Shown piece by piece: positions 46,967-60,087 of a stretch of DNA of 64,000 nt (positions are counted from its first letter, which is position 1; each line of letters opens with the position of its first letter). Below the pieces are notes generated by a model that searched no databases, was not told where the DNA came from, and worked only from the letters and a program-made list of their open reading frames with translations. This stretch comes from Lutjanus erythropterus (lineage: Eukaryota > Chordata > Actinopteri > Lutjaniformes > Lutjanidae). Position numbers and translations under genes: made by a program. The stretch spans positions 38,558,618 through 38,622,617 of the forward strand of contig CM034595.1 in assembly GCA_020091685.1 (NCBI GenBank), given 5' to 3'.

Positions 46967-48954
46967 TCACTCTGATTCTGAGGATTGGGGTTTTTGTGCT
47001 GCTGGACACGAGCTGCAGGGCTGCAGAGGAAGCCGCTAACAGGTCAAGAAGCTCATCTTTCCAAAATGTTAAGCTGTTTTTTAAGGAAACTCTTTTTAGT
47101 GTGAGAAAGTATTTTTATTGTTTAGTTTCTGGAAAGTTTTTGCAGGTGGAAGAATTTTCTCAACCCTTCAGTTTAAGATGTGAAATCACTGGAGAGTTTG
47201 TTTTTTCAGTAAATGCTTCGCTCTAAATACCCAGAAATTAAAGAAAGGTAGTGCATGTATTGTTATTTTAAAGCTGCCAGTTCCAGTCAAAATGTTTTTC
47301 CTCTTATTTCTAGTTAAATGTTTGAGCTTCTGTTCAGAGTTTGACACTAGAAGGATGTTTTCACATTCATCTGCTGAAAGTGAAAAGTTTCTCTGCGCTA
47401 ACTGAAAATCTAATTTTGGGCCTACAAGCAGGATCTGTGACATCAGAAACAGTTGGGAAGCCAAGTCCTGGTCTGATATACAACTTACAAAAGAGTGACG
47501 TGGAAACTTGAAACCTCCAGCGCACAAACACTGAGAATGAACTTTACAGTGAAGTAGGAAACACCTGTTGTCCAGAAGTTCAACCTTAATCACACAGATC
47601 CTGAATTTTTAATGAGGAAGAAGGAGCTGATGTCATTTCTAGATGAATTAAGATAGAACTGTATTAATCATGAGGGATATTCTTGTGTAGAATAGAAAGA
47701 AAAGATCATCAGATAATGAATTCAGGACATTTTCAGCAGACTTTTAACTCCTAAAAACATAAATAAATATTTGTTAAAGGGCCACATTTAAATTTGTGAG
47801 AAGTAGGGGGATGTACAGTTTGATTATTCTGAGATTTTTTTTATATTTAGAGAGACAGATCTATAGCTGGATTTTAAAAGATGACCAGTTAGCGATCCAG
47901 TCAAAGAGTCCAGTGACTTCAGTGGGTCCAGATTAGATAAATAAGATTATGTTCTCATGCAAAACGACCACAATACTCAACTCTAATAAAGAGATTCATA
48001 ACTTCATGATTCAGCAGTTGTCAGGCGGGTGGTGTCTATGTTATATGATCATATTCAGGATATATATACATATTGTTATATCAGATAAGAAATAGCAGGC
48101 TGCTACTTCACTGGTACACTCGACATCAGTTTACATAAGACATGAGCTGCTGCAGTTTAAGGTTCTGCATTGGCTGCATTTATCTGCTAGTAAGTTTGAC
48201 AAACTCCACCCCGGTTTACACAAAACCTGCATCAGGTGCAGTCGAGACCCAGCTAGCCTTAGTCACATGTTTTGGCTGTGTCCTAAACTGACCCTTTTTC
48301 TTATATGTGCAAAATGGCTCGTGATCCACCGACCTACTGACTGCATTGTTTGGTGGAGAGGAGATAAAATTAACAACTCATTAGGTTGAAGCTACATCAT
48401 TCTCCAACCTGCTGGCTGGACACCGAACACTTCCTAGTTTGAAGAAAATTGTACCATCATCCCACAAGCGCTGGGTGGAGGAGGTAATGTCTTGTCTAAA
48501 ACTTGACCAGCTTAAATATTCTGTCCGAGGCTCCACCCAGAATTATTATAATTTTCATACTTCCATGTCTTCCATCTTATTTTGGAGTAATGATGACTAT
48601 TGTGCGTTTCCAATGTGAGGAAATCAATAAAAATATTTGAATAACAATAACGTCACGATTCAGAACATTCACATTCAGCTGATGTTCGTTCATCCAGCCA
48701 CTTTACCTGCAGATCAATGAAACGTGATACTTAATTGATCTCCAGAAGAGAAACAAGCCGCTCCTCCCCTCTTGTTTTTTCCCACAGATGAGGTCAAAGG
48801 TCACAGGATGGATTATTTGGTTCATATTGTGAAACCCTCTGAGACAAATCTGTGATTCTTGCATATACTAATAAAGTAAATATATAATAATAATTAATTT
48901 CTTACCTTGGAGCCTGATGTCATGAGTTGTGTGACTGAACTGAAGTCACTGCGT
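46967..48954 (-). other. candidate two-exon minus-strand transcript
   Basis: On the minus strand a 49-base segment (48954 to 48906) has an ideal acceptor (TTTTCTTTATTTTAATTTCTTGCAG) and donor (CCAAG/GTAAGA). One frame is open: RSDFSSVTQLMTSGSK, ending in phase 0. The next strong acceptor (CGGCTTCCTCTGCAG, at 47021) continues in that phase as PCSSCPAAQKPQSSESE and a TGA at 46967-46969. I recognise no family, and no upstream exon could be assigned, so this may be a non-coding transcript or chance. Confidence 0.2.
48117..48650 (+). pseudogene. decayed LINE-1/Tx1-like ORF2 C-terminus
   Basis: One frame reads YIRHELLQFKVLHWLHLS, followed by a CIRCSRDPASLSHMFWLC block, matching the Cys/His knuckle (C-x2-C...H-x4-C) near the end of fish LINE-1-type ORF2. 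A stop follows. The reading continues in another frame as RWVEEVMSCLKLDQLKYSV and then RGSTQNYYNFHTSMSS to TGA. The end is AT-rich (AATCAATAAAAATATTTGAATAAC). The fragment is 5' truncated, with stops and at least one frameshift, so it is dead. Confidence 0.75.
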
Positions 48955-49714
48955 CTGCAAGAAATTAAAATAAAGAAAAAGTGAGTTCAAAGACTTATTA
49001 AGCTGAAGACTTTGAATCAGTGTCTGCAACATAAAACACAACCAGCACGTGTCGACTGCAGCTACAGAGGACAGTGGCACAGAGAGTTTAAAAATATCTT
49101 TAAAATAACAGATTTTCAGAAATATTGTTATCACACGATGCTTCAATATAACAAACTTGTTTCCTTGAGATAAATCACAAGGAAACTGTTTGTCTTATTA
49201 TCTCAATCACAGCGAGCAATTATTCCTTCATGTCGACACACGGTGTCACAACTCTGAATCAAAGAGTAATTATTTGGTGATAATGGGTAAACACAGCTTT
49301 ATAGCAAGTGACAACTAATAATTATTATTTCATGATCACAGGAAAAAACAGCATATGTCAACTTTAATGAGCTTCCGGGAATAAAAATGATTCCAGTGCT
49401 TTATATACATGCCGATGTGTTAAAGTCTGTTCTTATCTTTATTTCACACTCTGAGATTTGATTGTTGTGCTGCTGTGTCAAATCAAACTTCCCCTACAGG
49501 TATTAATAAAGGTTTGTCTTGTCTTAACCAATTAGTGAGCAGTAAGATTAATTTGGCAAACTATAATTAAAAATATATATTTATGTACTGAGCATATGAG
49601 TGAATACTTGAGTGAATCTACCTCGCTGTACTGTATTTAAGTACAGAGGTACTTTAGCTATAGTTATCTATCACTGCATTGTTATACAGTAATAAAAAAG
49701 ACCAAACAGTTAAA

Positions 49715-49960
49715 GAACTGGTGAGTATTTAGCGGTGAACTTGCAGATTGCTACAGTTCACAGTGTTGGAGGAACTATGGTGGTCGCTGGAGTCACTGAT
49801 TGACTGGTCTGTTATGGGCTCATGTAGAAACATGGCTGTGCAACATGGCAGACTGTGGAAAAAAAAACAAGAAACGATTAAGAAGTCAAAGAACAACCAA
49901 AATCTAAATTCCTCTGCTTTCCTCTCAAAGACGACGAGACAGTTCTGAGGCCAAAATCAA
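49715..49960. mobile_element. partial copy of the AGGACCAGTG TTAA family
   Basis: Contains a TTGCAGATTGC block and GTAGAAACATGGCTGTGCAACATGGC, which corresponds to TGTAGACATATGGCGGTGCA in the 19083 element. Ends are not defined. Confidence 0.5.
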
Positions 49961-50879
49961 ACATGGCGCCTTCACAGGCCGCTGCCTGCGTTCAATGAAC
50001 CAACTGCTGCGTGCTGCTCTTTACATGTTTTATAGACCGAATCACTGTGACGTCACACTAACAACTGCAACCACTTGTAGAAACCTGGACGTTGATTTGA
50101 ATTGCAGAAGTGTGTAAAATCTGCCACACAAGCCTTTGATAATCACTGCAACACCCGACTGGATCTGAATAAACTATCTAGTTTTGGTTAAAATCAAGCT
50201 GTCATTTTCTTAAGTCTGTGGCTCAACAGGTCAGTGAGGTGTGTTAGTGAAAGCATAAAACATGTATCTTAGATAAATGAGATGGATACAGCTTGAAATA
50301 AGAAAAAAGAAACAAATTCAACCTGCTGCCATTAAATTATAGATGAGTGACACAGGGGTTTTATTCCCTGATGTTACTGTAAACAGTTGTTCTATGATGT
50401 TCTCATGGTTTTACTTGTTATAGTTTTATGGTTTTTACTGCTTTGATATTAATGTCATTTAAGTTCTCCTACATCAGTCCTACTCGACTGGCCGAATCTG
50501 GCCCTTTGATCATTTATAAATATGAAAAAAGTAGGCCTATATGATTGGATCTGATTTAAATAACCTCCTGACACAGTGGTTCCAAACCTTCTCTGGCGTG
50601 TCCCCCTTCACAACCTCCCAACAAACTATTATTATCAATCATTAACAATAATTGGGGAAGTAACCGACTACTTCTGATCGAGTATTACAAAGGTGCCTTG
50701 TATTTTATGGTACTTTTTCATGGAATGTTTCCACTTAATAAAGTGGAGAAAAAAAAAGATGTACTGTTTAACCATGTAAATTTTAGTCAGATGAAGGAAA
50801 TGTAAAATTGCACTTCTGTTCAAGACTGGCCTTTAAAAAAAAAAAAAAAAAAAGTATTTGACTTGACCTGTCATTCACA

Positions 50880-50950
50880 CCAGGACTGAGAGGGTGGTTG
50901 CAATCTGCAACCTCACCACTAGATGCCACTTTATCTCACGCACTGGACCT
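50880..50950. mobile_element. terminal fragment of the AGGACCAGTG TTAA family
   Basis: GGTTGCAATCTGCAACCTCAC, ACTAGATGCCACTTTATC and the terminus GCACTGGACC next to TTTAA match the right end of the 31709 copy. Confidence 0.6.
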
Positions 50951-52264
50951 TTAAGTGCACGCAAACTTTACATAGAAATCCCTTGAATACCCCCACAGTG
51001 ATCAGCCCCGACAAGTTCAGAAAATTCTGTAAATGATTCCAGGATGAAGAGGCAGAATATTTAAAAGCTTTTTCACTAGTTCTGTTCTAACTCTCAGCAC
51101 AAAGGCCACGTTGATTTTGGTTTTATGTTCACAGATAAGAAGCAACAAGGCCAGGAATAGATTTGAATATGAAAGCGAGCCTGCAGACACAGAGTTCAGT
51201 GATGTATACAATTTCAACAGCCAGTAATAAAACACAAAGCACAGTGGTACACAGAGTCCAGTGGATCACTGTAAATCAATAAAGGTAAAAACATTGCTGA
51301 TATCAAATATTTCTTGATCTGGAGGAGAAAGTTTCAGCTTAGAAACAGGATTTTCAGTGTGTGATTTGAATGATAAATATTTAGAAGATTAGATGTTAAC
51401 ACGTTGCCATTTAAAGATAGCATGAATCAGATTTTTCTGCATTTAACACCGACTTAAGTTGATTTAATGTACGATCGGCAGACTTTCCAAAGATTTGAAC
51501 CAAGCTTTTCTTTTGTGTGTCTTTGTGTGAGCTGTTTCCAAAGAGCACCACCAGAACATTTTAACATTGCTTGAAAAGTTGGTTGGGGACGAGTGAACTG
51601 AAGATTTGGCCATTGTTCGTCCAATCCGCCCGGAAATGACTGGAGCCGACCGCAGTCCTTCAGCTGCCACAGTCAGCTGGTTTGTCCACAGCAGCCGTCC
51701 GGGCTCATGTCTCAGACAGACACACACACTCCTGGCTCAACAGGCCGCTAATAATAACCACACACACCCTCAGATGGCTCAGTCAGACGTCCAACTGGAC
51801 AGTCCGGGCATTGTCTGTCCAACAGTCACCCCTTTTCCTGCCACTGAGCGATGAGGGCAGCCATTATTCTGAGGGCGATCTTATCTTTCTACACTTCAGG
51901 GTTTAAAATTTCTTGACGATGACTCAAATATGTTTGAAAAGTGTCACATTTTCAGTGTATTATATCTTTAAAAACTGAGAATCAGCCTCATGTTGCAGAG
52001 TTGGTGTGAACGTAACTGAGGGAAGTCTACATGAGACTGAAAAGATTTTGTTTTCTGGGCTTTAATATTTGTAGTTTATTTTTTGCGAACATGGTTTGTG
52101 GTTGCTGAGAGACGCAGAGAAGTGCAGGACTGGGTGTGTGAGTCATCCTCTTCCTCTTTGCCTTCCTCTGTGCTCCGTGTGTTCATGGGTGTGGCCTGTC
52201 TGCCGGCGCACAGCTAACTTCGTTTCCAGACACTGATTAGATTATTGTGTGGGCATCTGCTGGC

Positions 52265-52273
52265 AGACACACA

Positions 52274-52346
<73 letters not shown>
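52265..52346 (+). repeat. (CA)n microsatellite
   Basis: About 40 CA units with one early AA interruption, the longest such run in the window. Confidence 0.97.
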
Positions 52347-52347
<1 letters not shown>

Positions 52348-52697
52348 GACAGAGGAAGTGACCCCCCTCGCCTCGGCCTACACCACCATTTAAAACGACA
52401 TATGTCATGCTGATATCAATGACAGTTATTATATTATCAGTTATTATAAAACATGAAATCCTTCTTATGGAGGACAGGTTTGTTTTATCTGGATTTAAAT
52501 TAGAATGTGATTTTTTTTTCCAGGAGTTCATTATTCAGCTCCTGGAAAAAAAACATCTTGATCAGAGTCATACAAGATTTTCTGAGTCATTTTCAGCAGA
52601 GAGGCTCTTTGAATTCCTGTTTTAATGCAGGATTCTGTACAAATGCAGCGTTTGGCTCAGCTGACAGTCTTTAACACTCCATATTAATGTGTTAAAG

Positions 52698-53386
52698 CAC
52701 TGGTTCGGGCCCCTCTTAAGGGGGCGCCAGAAATCACAAGGGGTCTCCAAAAGTCTGTCTGCTCCGAGGTCCTCAAATCAAATTTGCACGTCAAATAAAA
52801 TCACAATTTCATGCTTCGTACATCGTTTCCAAAGTCGAATTCAAGCTCTTTTCAAGCATTTTCAAGGTGCATTTTCAAGTTTTTCCAGCACCTACAGCTG
52901 TGGTAAGTGGATTTTGGATTAGGGTTGCAGATTTTGTGCATTTTCCTTAGCCAATAGTTGAAAATGCTAACAAGTGATTGAATCATTAATAATTGAGAAA
53001 CAAAACATGTTTTGTTCTCTTTTTTATGTTTAATTTTAGGTTTCCTCAGCCAATGAATGGCTCTGCAAGACAAAACAAATAAGGTGCAATTAATGCCATT
53101 TCTAGACTATTGATTTATTATCAATTAATATATGCTTAATTGGTTAAATTCTGATTGGGAAATCAATGAATTAATGATTAATCATCAACTTCCTATACAA
53201 TCTGACAGCAAATATAAATTTAACTCACTAATTCAGTCAGGCAGAAATTTATTATAAAAGTAATGTGATTACAATTCAAGCACTTTTCAAACCTTGAAAA
53301 CATTACAATTCAAGTATTTTCAAGGATTTCCAGCACCTGTATGAATTTGTAATTTATACAAAAGTCTGTGTTGTTGGGAACCACTG
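52698..53386. mobile_element. non-autonomous hAT element with exact 8-bp target duplication
   Basis: The element begins CACTGGTTCGGGC and ends TTGGGAACCACTG, inverted termini of the hAT type (CA(G/C)TGGTTC). The identical octamer TGTTAAAG flanks both sides (52690-52697 and 53387-53394). The 689-base interior has no transposase. Near each side it has related CAATTCAAGCACTTTTCAA / TTTCCAGCACCT blocks as well as an AT-rich core shared with 14165-14370. Confidence 0.88.
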
Positions 53387-55323
53387 TGTTAAAGGGTTTC
53401 ATCAGTAAAAGGATACATTTTTGTGCTCTTTCAGTCCAAATTTAGTGCATATTTTATACAAATTCCCAGAAAATCTGCAAAAGAAAATGCAAATTAATCC
53501 ATGTTTCCTGTTTTGTTAATTCCAACACATCCTCATACTGAAACATCAGAACAGATCGATTGTCAGTCACTCCAAAACAACATCAATATATCGTGTTAGA
53601 CATTTGTTCTTCTTCTTGTGTTCATGTTGTTCCTGTGTTTGTGTTGTTGTAGTCTTGTTATTTAATCTAAGATCCTTTCTATATTTGATTTCTATCAGCC
53701 GTCTCTCTCCCACGCTGTACTTTCAGCAGAAATGTGTTCCTTTGTGGAGTGATGTATCCAAGTAAAACTGCTGAGGAACCTTTTAAATCCTTTAAAGCAG
53801 CTGTGACAGAACTAAGAACTCTCAAAGAGTAACTCCACAATGAATTTCTAGTTTTGAGCTTTTCTGAATATTAATATATTTACTAATATATTTTAAATAT
53901 ATTATTTAACACTAGAAGTGACAAATTTCTTACTAGAATGGCCATTAGCTGTGACCTCTGACCTCCAAACCCTATTATCTCTCATGAGTAAGAGATTAAT
54001 GCATTTGTTCTCTTAATTCATCTTAATAAAAACTCATTTCCACCTAGAGTCATCACCAAATCAAATAATCATGGGCTGTGGCAAAAGGCTGGAAATGAGT
54101 ACAAAAACAAAAACAAAAAGAATTGGAAACATTGCTGTTTGTAATAAGTAAGGGCACTTTTTTCAACATTTGAGAGCTTTAACACAAAACCTCAGTGAGT
54201 TACAGAGAAAAAGTGTTGCAATCGTCCCTGGTCTCCCCTACTTAAAAAAAAAAAGTCTAATTAATTACAGTTTTGCATTTTAATGTTGGGAAACTGGAAA
54301 TGAAGATCACTTGTTCAGTTTTATAGACACACAATGAGCAACCAAGGTGCATCTCCAACTGTGCAAAAAGTAAAAATATGAAGATATTACAAGTGCCACC
54401 AATATGCCAACTTCTGTGAGATCGATATGACTGCATATTGCCACATTTTCTTGGCCTTTTATGTAATTTAAATTTATTTTAAATGAAAATACATACATCT
54501 TTAGGGAAAGTCAGGTACCAGCAGCATTGTATTTTCTTAATTCAACAAAGTTATTGCACATATAAATTTGAAAATGCTGAAATTGACCACCTTGGCTGTT
54601 CTAGTGTTGAAAGTAAAAATGTAATGATAACTTTTTAAACCTATGAAGTGGTTAAAACCAGGAGTCAGTGGTCGCCTGGAGACGGTGCTGCTTCAAGGAC
54701 AGTTTGTCATTGGGTAGAAAATGTTTCCACCCCCAGTACAGGGGCAGATTTGAAGCAGTCACCCTCCCCAGCCAACCTTACTCTTTTATCTTCAGATCAA
54801 ATCAAATGAAACCCTGACTTCTAAGAGTGAGCAAACATTTGAATCAGTTATATTGATAATGGAGAAACAGCTGCAGCCCTTGTCAGTATTAAAACAGATG
54901 ACTCTGAGCTCAAACATCCAGGTCACAACCTTTGCTAATATTGTTCTCATGGAGGATTAGAGTTTTTATTTTCTGTTGGCGAGTCAGTCTCTCTCATCCT
55001 GGATCACTAAACCAACCTGCAGCTGTCAGGAGCAGATTGCACACTGCAGTGCAACCTCTGCTCTATTTTGATACAGGCCTGTGACTGATGACTCGATAGG
55101 CAGGATTTGTAATACTGTCAGATGCCTTAAGCTCTGTTCACACAGAGATAAACACTAAACAACTCTTAGCGTTGAGGTGAGGCAGAACTCACAAAGTGCA
55201 TAAAGTTAGAAACAGTTCAGCACCGTCGTCAGGATCATGGATCACCCGTCTAACTAATTATCCACAAGGGACAGAAAAAATCATTTTACACTTGACCTAC
55301 TTTTTCTTGTGTTCAGAGGCGAC

Positions 55324-55393
55324 TCATCTCTCTCTCCTCATTTCACCGTAATCCCCAGAGTCTTCAGTGAACCTCACTTTTCTCTGTGCGAAC
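55324..55393 (-). other. candidate minus-strand terminal exon
   Basis: On the minus strand an excellent acceptor (CTACTCTTTCCCTCTGTTTCCACAG) precedes an open stretch reading FAQRKVRFTEDSGDYGEM-RRER and TGA at 55324-55326. The peptide contains a KVRF motif of the RVxF type that binds protein phosphatase 1, but I cannot assign a family or find an upstream exon. A GTGAGT donor further on (55194) could instead make it part of a longer non-coding exon. Confidence 0.2.
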
Positions 55394-56354
55394 CTGTGGA
55401 AACAGAGGGAAAGAGTAGTCAAGTAAAAAGTGTCATTACTTTTGACAAATAATTACTTTAAGAGTGACTTAGCACCCTATGAAGATCTTGCTTTTGCTGA
55501 TCTCTTGCGGTTTAACTTCCCACAGTGCAGTGATGCCAGCAGTGACCAGTGTTGGATATGGTTATTGGTGCATGACCAGGTAGTTTCTGATGCAACAATT
55601 ATTGAGAAGTGGTAACAGTTGTGCAACAGATGCGAGTCTAAATGTAGCGAGGTACCAAGCTGCAATAACGGTTGACGTCTTCTAAAAACATAAAACAAGG
55701 ACAAAGAAATAAAAGTCACAAACTATATGCACCAACTGACTCTTCACTAAGCCCTGACCTCCTTAGTTACTGTTGCTATGCCTGTCAAACTTTCAATTCT
55801 TGCACTGCACATGTATGCAGTTTAGACTGAAATTGGGAGTAACTGTTGAAACATGAGGTCTTTGATTCCACACAGAAGTAAACAAAATCAGCTTTTCATT
55901 TTTAGCTAATGACCTGATTTTGTCAGCTAAAACGATGACTCTCAGCAGATTTCATATGTTGCTGGCTAATGTGTGCTAATGCTAATGCTTAAACTCTAAG
56001 TGAGCTGAGAAGCCTGCCTCCAGCTGACTCTTTAATATTTCTCTCAGACACATTTTAAAACAAGAACTATGTAAAGTATATAAAGTTAAACATCAACGCT
56101 AACAGGCTAAAGCTACATCCCATTCAACTTGTAAGATTATGAAACCTGACAAGTACATGTAGGTTATATGATAGATGACAAGTACACTCATTAACACTGG
56201 AAAATTAATCACAGGGACCAGATTAGAGCAGCAGATCTTGAGACAGTCATCCAGCCAGACCTGCCGGACCACGACCACCTCAGGCTAACACGAACCAGTC
56301 TTAGACCTTAGAGAGCGAGCCAGAGAGATGACACTGTGTGGTGCATTATGACGT

Positions 56355-56593
56355 AGGGCTGCAACTAAGGATTATTTTCACCATCGACTAATCGAGAAAA
56401 TAATCAGCTTGTTTTGTCCACAAACAAAGATTCAGTTTTCTTGTCACTGAGGAGTCAAGGAACCAGAAAATATTAATATTTGAGAAGGTGAAATCAGAGA
56501 ATTTTTCTTATTTTTTTTTAACTAAGCAATCATCAAAATAGCTGATTAATTTAATAGTCAACTGAAAATGGATTCATTATTTGTTGCAGCTCT
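56355..56593. mobile_element. MITE with AGGGCTGCAAC termini
   Basis: The left end is AGGGCTGCAACTAAGGATTATTTTCA. The right end read inward is AGAGCTGCAACAAATAATGAATCCA. ATTATGA occurs next to both ends. The interior includes TTTTGTCCACAAACAAAGATTCA and GAAATCAGAGAATTTTTC, shared with 44188-44381. No coding capacity. Confidence 0.75.
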
Positions 56594-59500
56594 ATTATGA
56601 AGCACAAAATACAACAGAAAACACAAACAGTTGAGCAACTTAAGTTCCATATCAAGCAGGAATTAAGCAAAGTGACTAGTGTCCACTGAACTGTTATAAA
56701 AAGAAAAGGTGATGTATCACAACTTTTCATAACATGTTAAAAAAAAAAAAACTTAATCAATTTGAAAATTAATAACTAAATAATAATAACTTGTCTTTGA
56801 ACTCATTTCAATTTAGGTCAGAAAAGGATTTTCAAATCACTACATTCTGTTTTTATGTTTTAGACGTCCCAACCTTTTTGGAATTGGGGCTGTAGACTGA
56901 CTTTGACATTGGACTCATGTTTTTCCTTCTAAAAAAACAAATTGGACACATTTACATTTGGAGTCCCACTCCTTGTTTAACACTACATGTTGTTAGTTGG
57001 GCATAACTGAACCTAAAGATTTGTTAGTCAGTGGCATCATATGATTACTTGCGCTATTCTCTCACAGCTTATATGCGCCTTCATGCCTTTTCTGATACAA
57101 TGGGGATCTAAAGTGGGAGAACCCAGTGGAGACACCATCGTCTGTCCAGCTCTGCAGCTCCTCCATCATTCACACCAGTGACATCAGGAGTAAATCAATG
57201 CCGACGGGATGACGGATGGCAGATGGCTACCAGAGCACACATGTGCACACACACCACCACAAAGAGCTGAAAGAGGTTTACGTCTCTCCTAATGGACTCG
57301 TACAAACACACCTCCCCCCAATGTAAATCCACTGGTCACGACTGCACCGTGTTGAGACAGCATTTCCCTGCATTTTCAGGACCTGAACATGTGCCAGTGT
57401 TACAACTTGTAAGAAATTACACCATAATTTGAACAGGCAGAACAAAATGAATTCTGGTGGTTTACACGTGTTTCTGACTGCTTATAATTGGCCAAAAACA
57501 TGTTATAACTGCGCTGATAAGTCAACCCAAACGCAACAATACTTTATTAGGAGCTATGCCAAGTTTTGTGGGAACCAGGGAGCTTGTTAGTGAAAACTTG
57601 GCACTCAGTGAACACGTGTTTGTTGACGGTCGGTTTGACCCTCACTAACAGGGTTTTGCTGTGTTACGTTGCCAAGGAGTGAAATGATTCATGCAGCCAT
57701 TAAAAGATAGATCCCACCTCTAGAATGACTTGGCGGGAGCCACTATTTTGTGCCAAATATCTTACAGTTTGAGCACTGTGCCAGACTAACTTTTAACTGC
57801 ACAAACATTTAGATATTTCAAGAATAACAGGTTCACTGGAAGCTTATCTGTCTCTATGACTTCAAATTTAAATAAACATGAACAAGGTGGATTTTGATTG
57901 TTTGAATACAATTAGGTTAAAAAAAACTGCCATTTTTTAATTTCTTAAATTGACTACATATGTACAAATGGTCTTATTTATTACTGTTCAATTAACAAAG
58001 ACTACAGTTAATTATCATGTCTAATGTGGGGCTGCAGTATTTATAAAATGTCAAGAAATAGTTAAAAATGTCAATCCCTGTTTCTCAAAGTCCAAGGTGG
58101 GCAATCTTTATTGTTGAGCCTTGCCAAAGTATAAGTAAAGCCATGATCATAGCCTGAAGTCACTGCACAGGTGCGTGGCACACACGATGACGATGATAAT
58201 TTTTTGTTTGACCTACATTTTAAGATGTATTCAGAACTCACAAAACATATAGTTTTATTACTGGCAGACAGAGTGAGGAGAACATATTGATCTTCCTGGA
58301 TGACCACTTGAAAGTAGAGCCAATAGGATTTGTCCGAGCCGTTTGTAAATGCATCAGGAGGTCAAATTCCAATGCTTGGGTTGGTGAGATGTCCTGAGCA
58401 CAGCAGAACAATGGGGAACAAATAAGGAAATACAGGCAAAGGGCAGGGTCTTGACAGATACAGCAAACCAACACACACTTCAGTCGGGTCATAAGTGATG
58501 GCTGAAAGGGATTATGTCGTATGAAATGATACACTGCTTTATTTAAGAAAATGTTGAGATTATACTTAAAAATTGCTTTAGGAATTTATAAAATTAAATG
58601 AATTCTGTCCTGTTTTTATCTCATTTGTTACTGCGCTCCTCTCAAGCATCAATAAAGTTCCTCGTATCACACTTAGTGATTGTGTGGTGAGTGTCTTGGG
58701 TAGGACAGCTCTATTGATAGGCAGAGAATAGGAACATGCCAGACAGCTGCTGTAATACCATTCCAGCACTCCAGCCTTCCCACAGTGAATACGACCGTCT
58801 GCCATTTCCTTCCTCACTGAAACTCTGATTGGGCAGATTTGGGCAGCGAGGAGGCGAGCACCCGCTAAAATAGCCATCATTGTTCGGTAAACTGACTAAT
58901 GAATGACAACGGGGGTGGCGGGGGGGCGGAGGAGAGGAGGTGAGGTCACACATTGTTCCCTCTTTCGTACTTTTTCCTTTGCCGTCTCATGGGATGGCTG
59001 TTTGCTCGTGGAGGGCCCCGGTGCTGCTTTGTTAGCTTGCCTGCTTTGAGGTCGGTCAGGCTGGGATGCTGCCAAGTGCAGGCACACAACACAAACATAC
59101 ACACACACACACACACACAAAAAACAAAGCTTCACAGCCTTCCTCAATGAAAACCCCAAAGGAAACAGAGATGGATGTTGCTGGAAGGCAGCAAGCAGCT
59201 GGTTTCTTGACCTTCTCATAAGGATGTAACTGTACTCTGAGTTAAAGAAGCCTGTCTAATAAATCATCACTAACCAAATCCCCCTTTAAAAGGGAGACAT
59301 TCAGATAGTTTCACACCAGTTACTGACAAAAGCTTCCTCTTGATATGTGTTCGCAAAGATACTGTATGATTCTATAACTAACCTTTCAACATTTGATTTT
59401 ATGGGTCTATAATCTAGATCATTTTCTAGGTTTCCTGGAAAGAACAATGCAATTTGGTGACTATATAGAGGAAAGTAAATGTTTATTAATTTATTGGAAA

Positions 59501-60081
59501 TTTTAATCAGTGCACAGCAGGAACATGCACAAATATGAAAGGTGACAGCAGGCAAGCATACAATCCAACATAAATGGAGAGTTAAAGACTCTCATCTATA
59601 AACTTAAGTATACTACTTGTACATAATTTCCAAATTACATTGTTCTTGCCACTTCTAGGAAATTACAAGCCTGTAAAATGAATAACCTTTGTCCTACTGC
59701 AGTAATATGGTATTAAAGGTCTCGTATCAAGACTGTAAGAGGTGATGGATTCAGGACCTCACTGAGTTGCCAGTGTTTTTATTTTATTAGGAAACGCTAA
59801 CAGGATGCTAATACCAATTCACCATAAATGTAAACTCTGGCATCAAAGTGTCAGTTCAGCTTTAAGTAGGCTATAAACCTGATCAGTAGAGTTTAAATGA
59901 GTTTCATTCAGGTTTCAGAAGACAAATATGTTCTGTAATGGTGTCAGTAAAAATGTACTTGCTAAATACTTGTTTAAAGTTACTTTTATAATGTGAATGT
60001 GTGAGGTGCGCTGTGCAAATAAAACAGATAAATGTTCAAACAAGGAGACTCAACAACAAAGAGCACATCATAAATCTACTG

Positions 60082-60087
60082 TTTATT
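60082..60087 (-). promoter_or_regulatory. nes: candidate nes polyadenylation signal
   Basis: TTTATT on the plus strand is AATAAA on the minus strand, 667 bases past the nes stop. It is followed on the minus strand by a GT-rich stretch (TGTGCTCTTTGTTGTTGAG), as expected for a cleavage site. The implied 3' UTR (60088-60753) contains no other gene. Confidence 0.5.

Larger units (their letters stand above)
46906..60081. other. intergenic region between mef2d and nes
   Basis: About 13 kb with no convincing protein gene. It holds a LINE-like fragment (48117-48650), fragments of the TTAA family (49715-49960, 50880-50950), a long (CA)n run (52265-52346), a hAT element (52698-53386), a MITE (56355-56593) and a moderately GC-rich stretch at 58700-59090. 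Weak minus-strand exon-like segments at 46967-47020, 48906-48954 and 55324-55393 are recorded separately. Confidence 0.6.
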
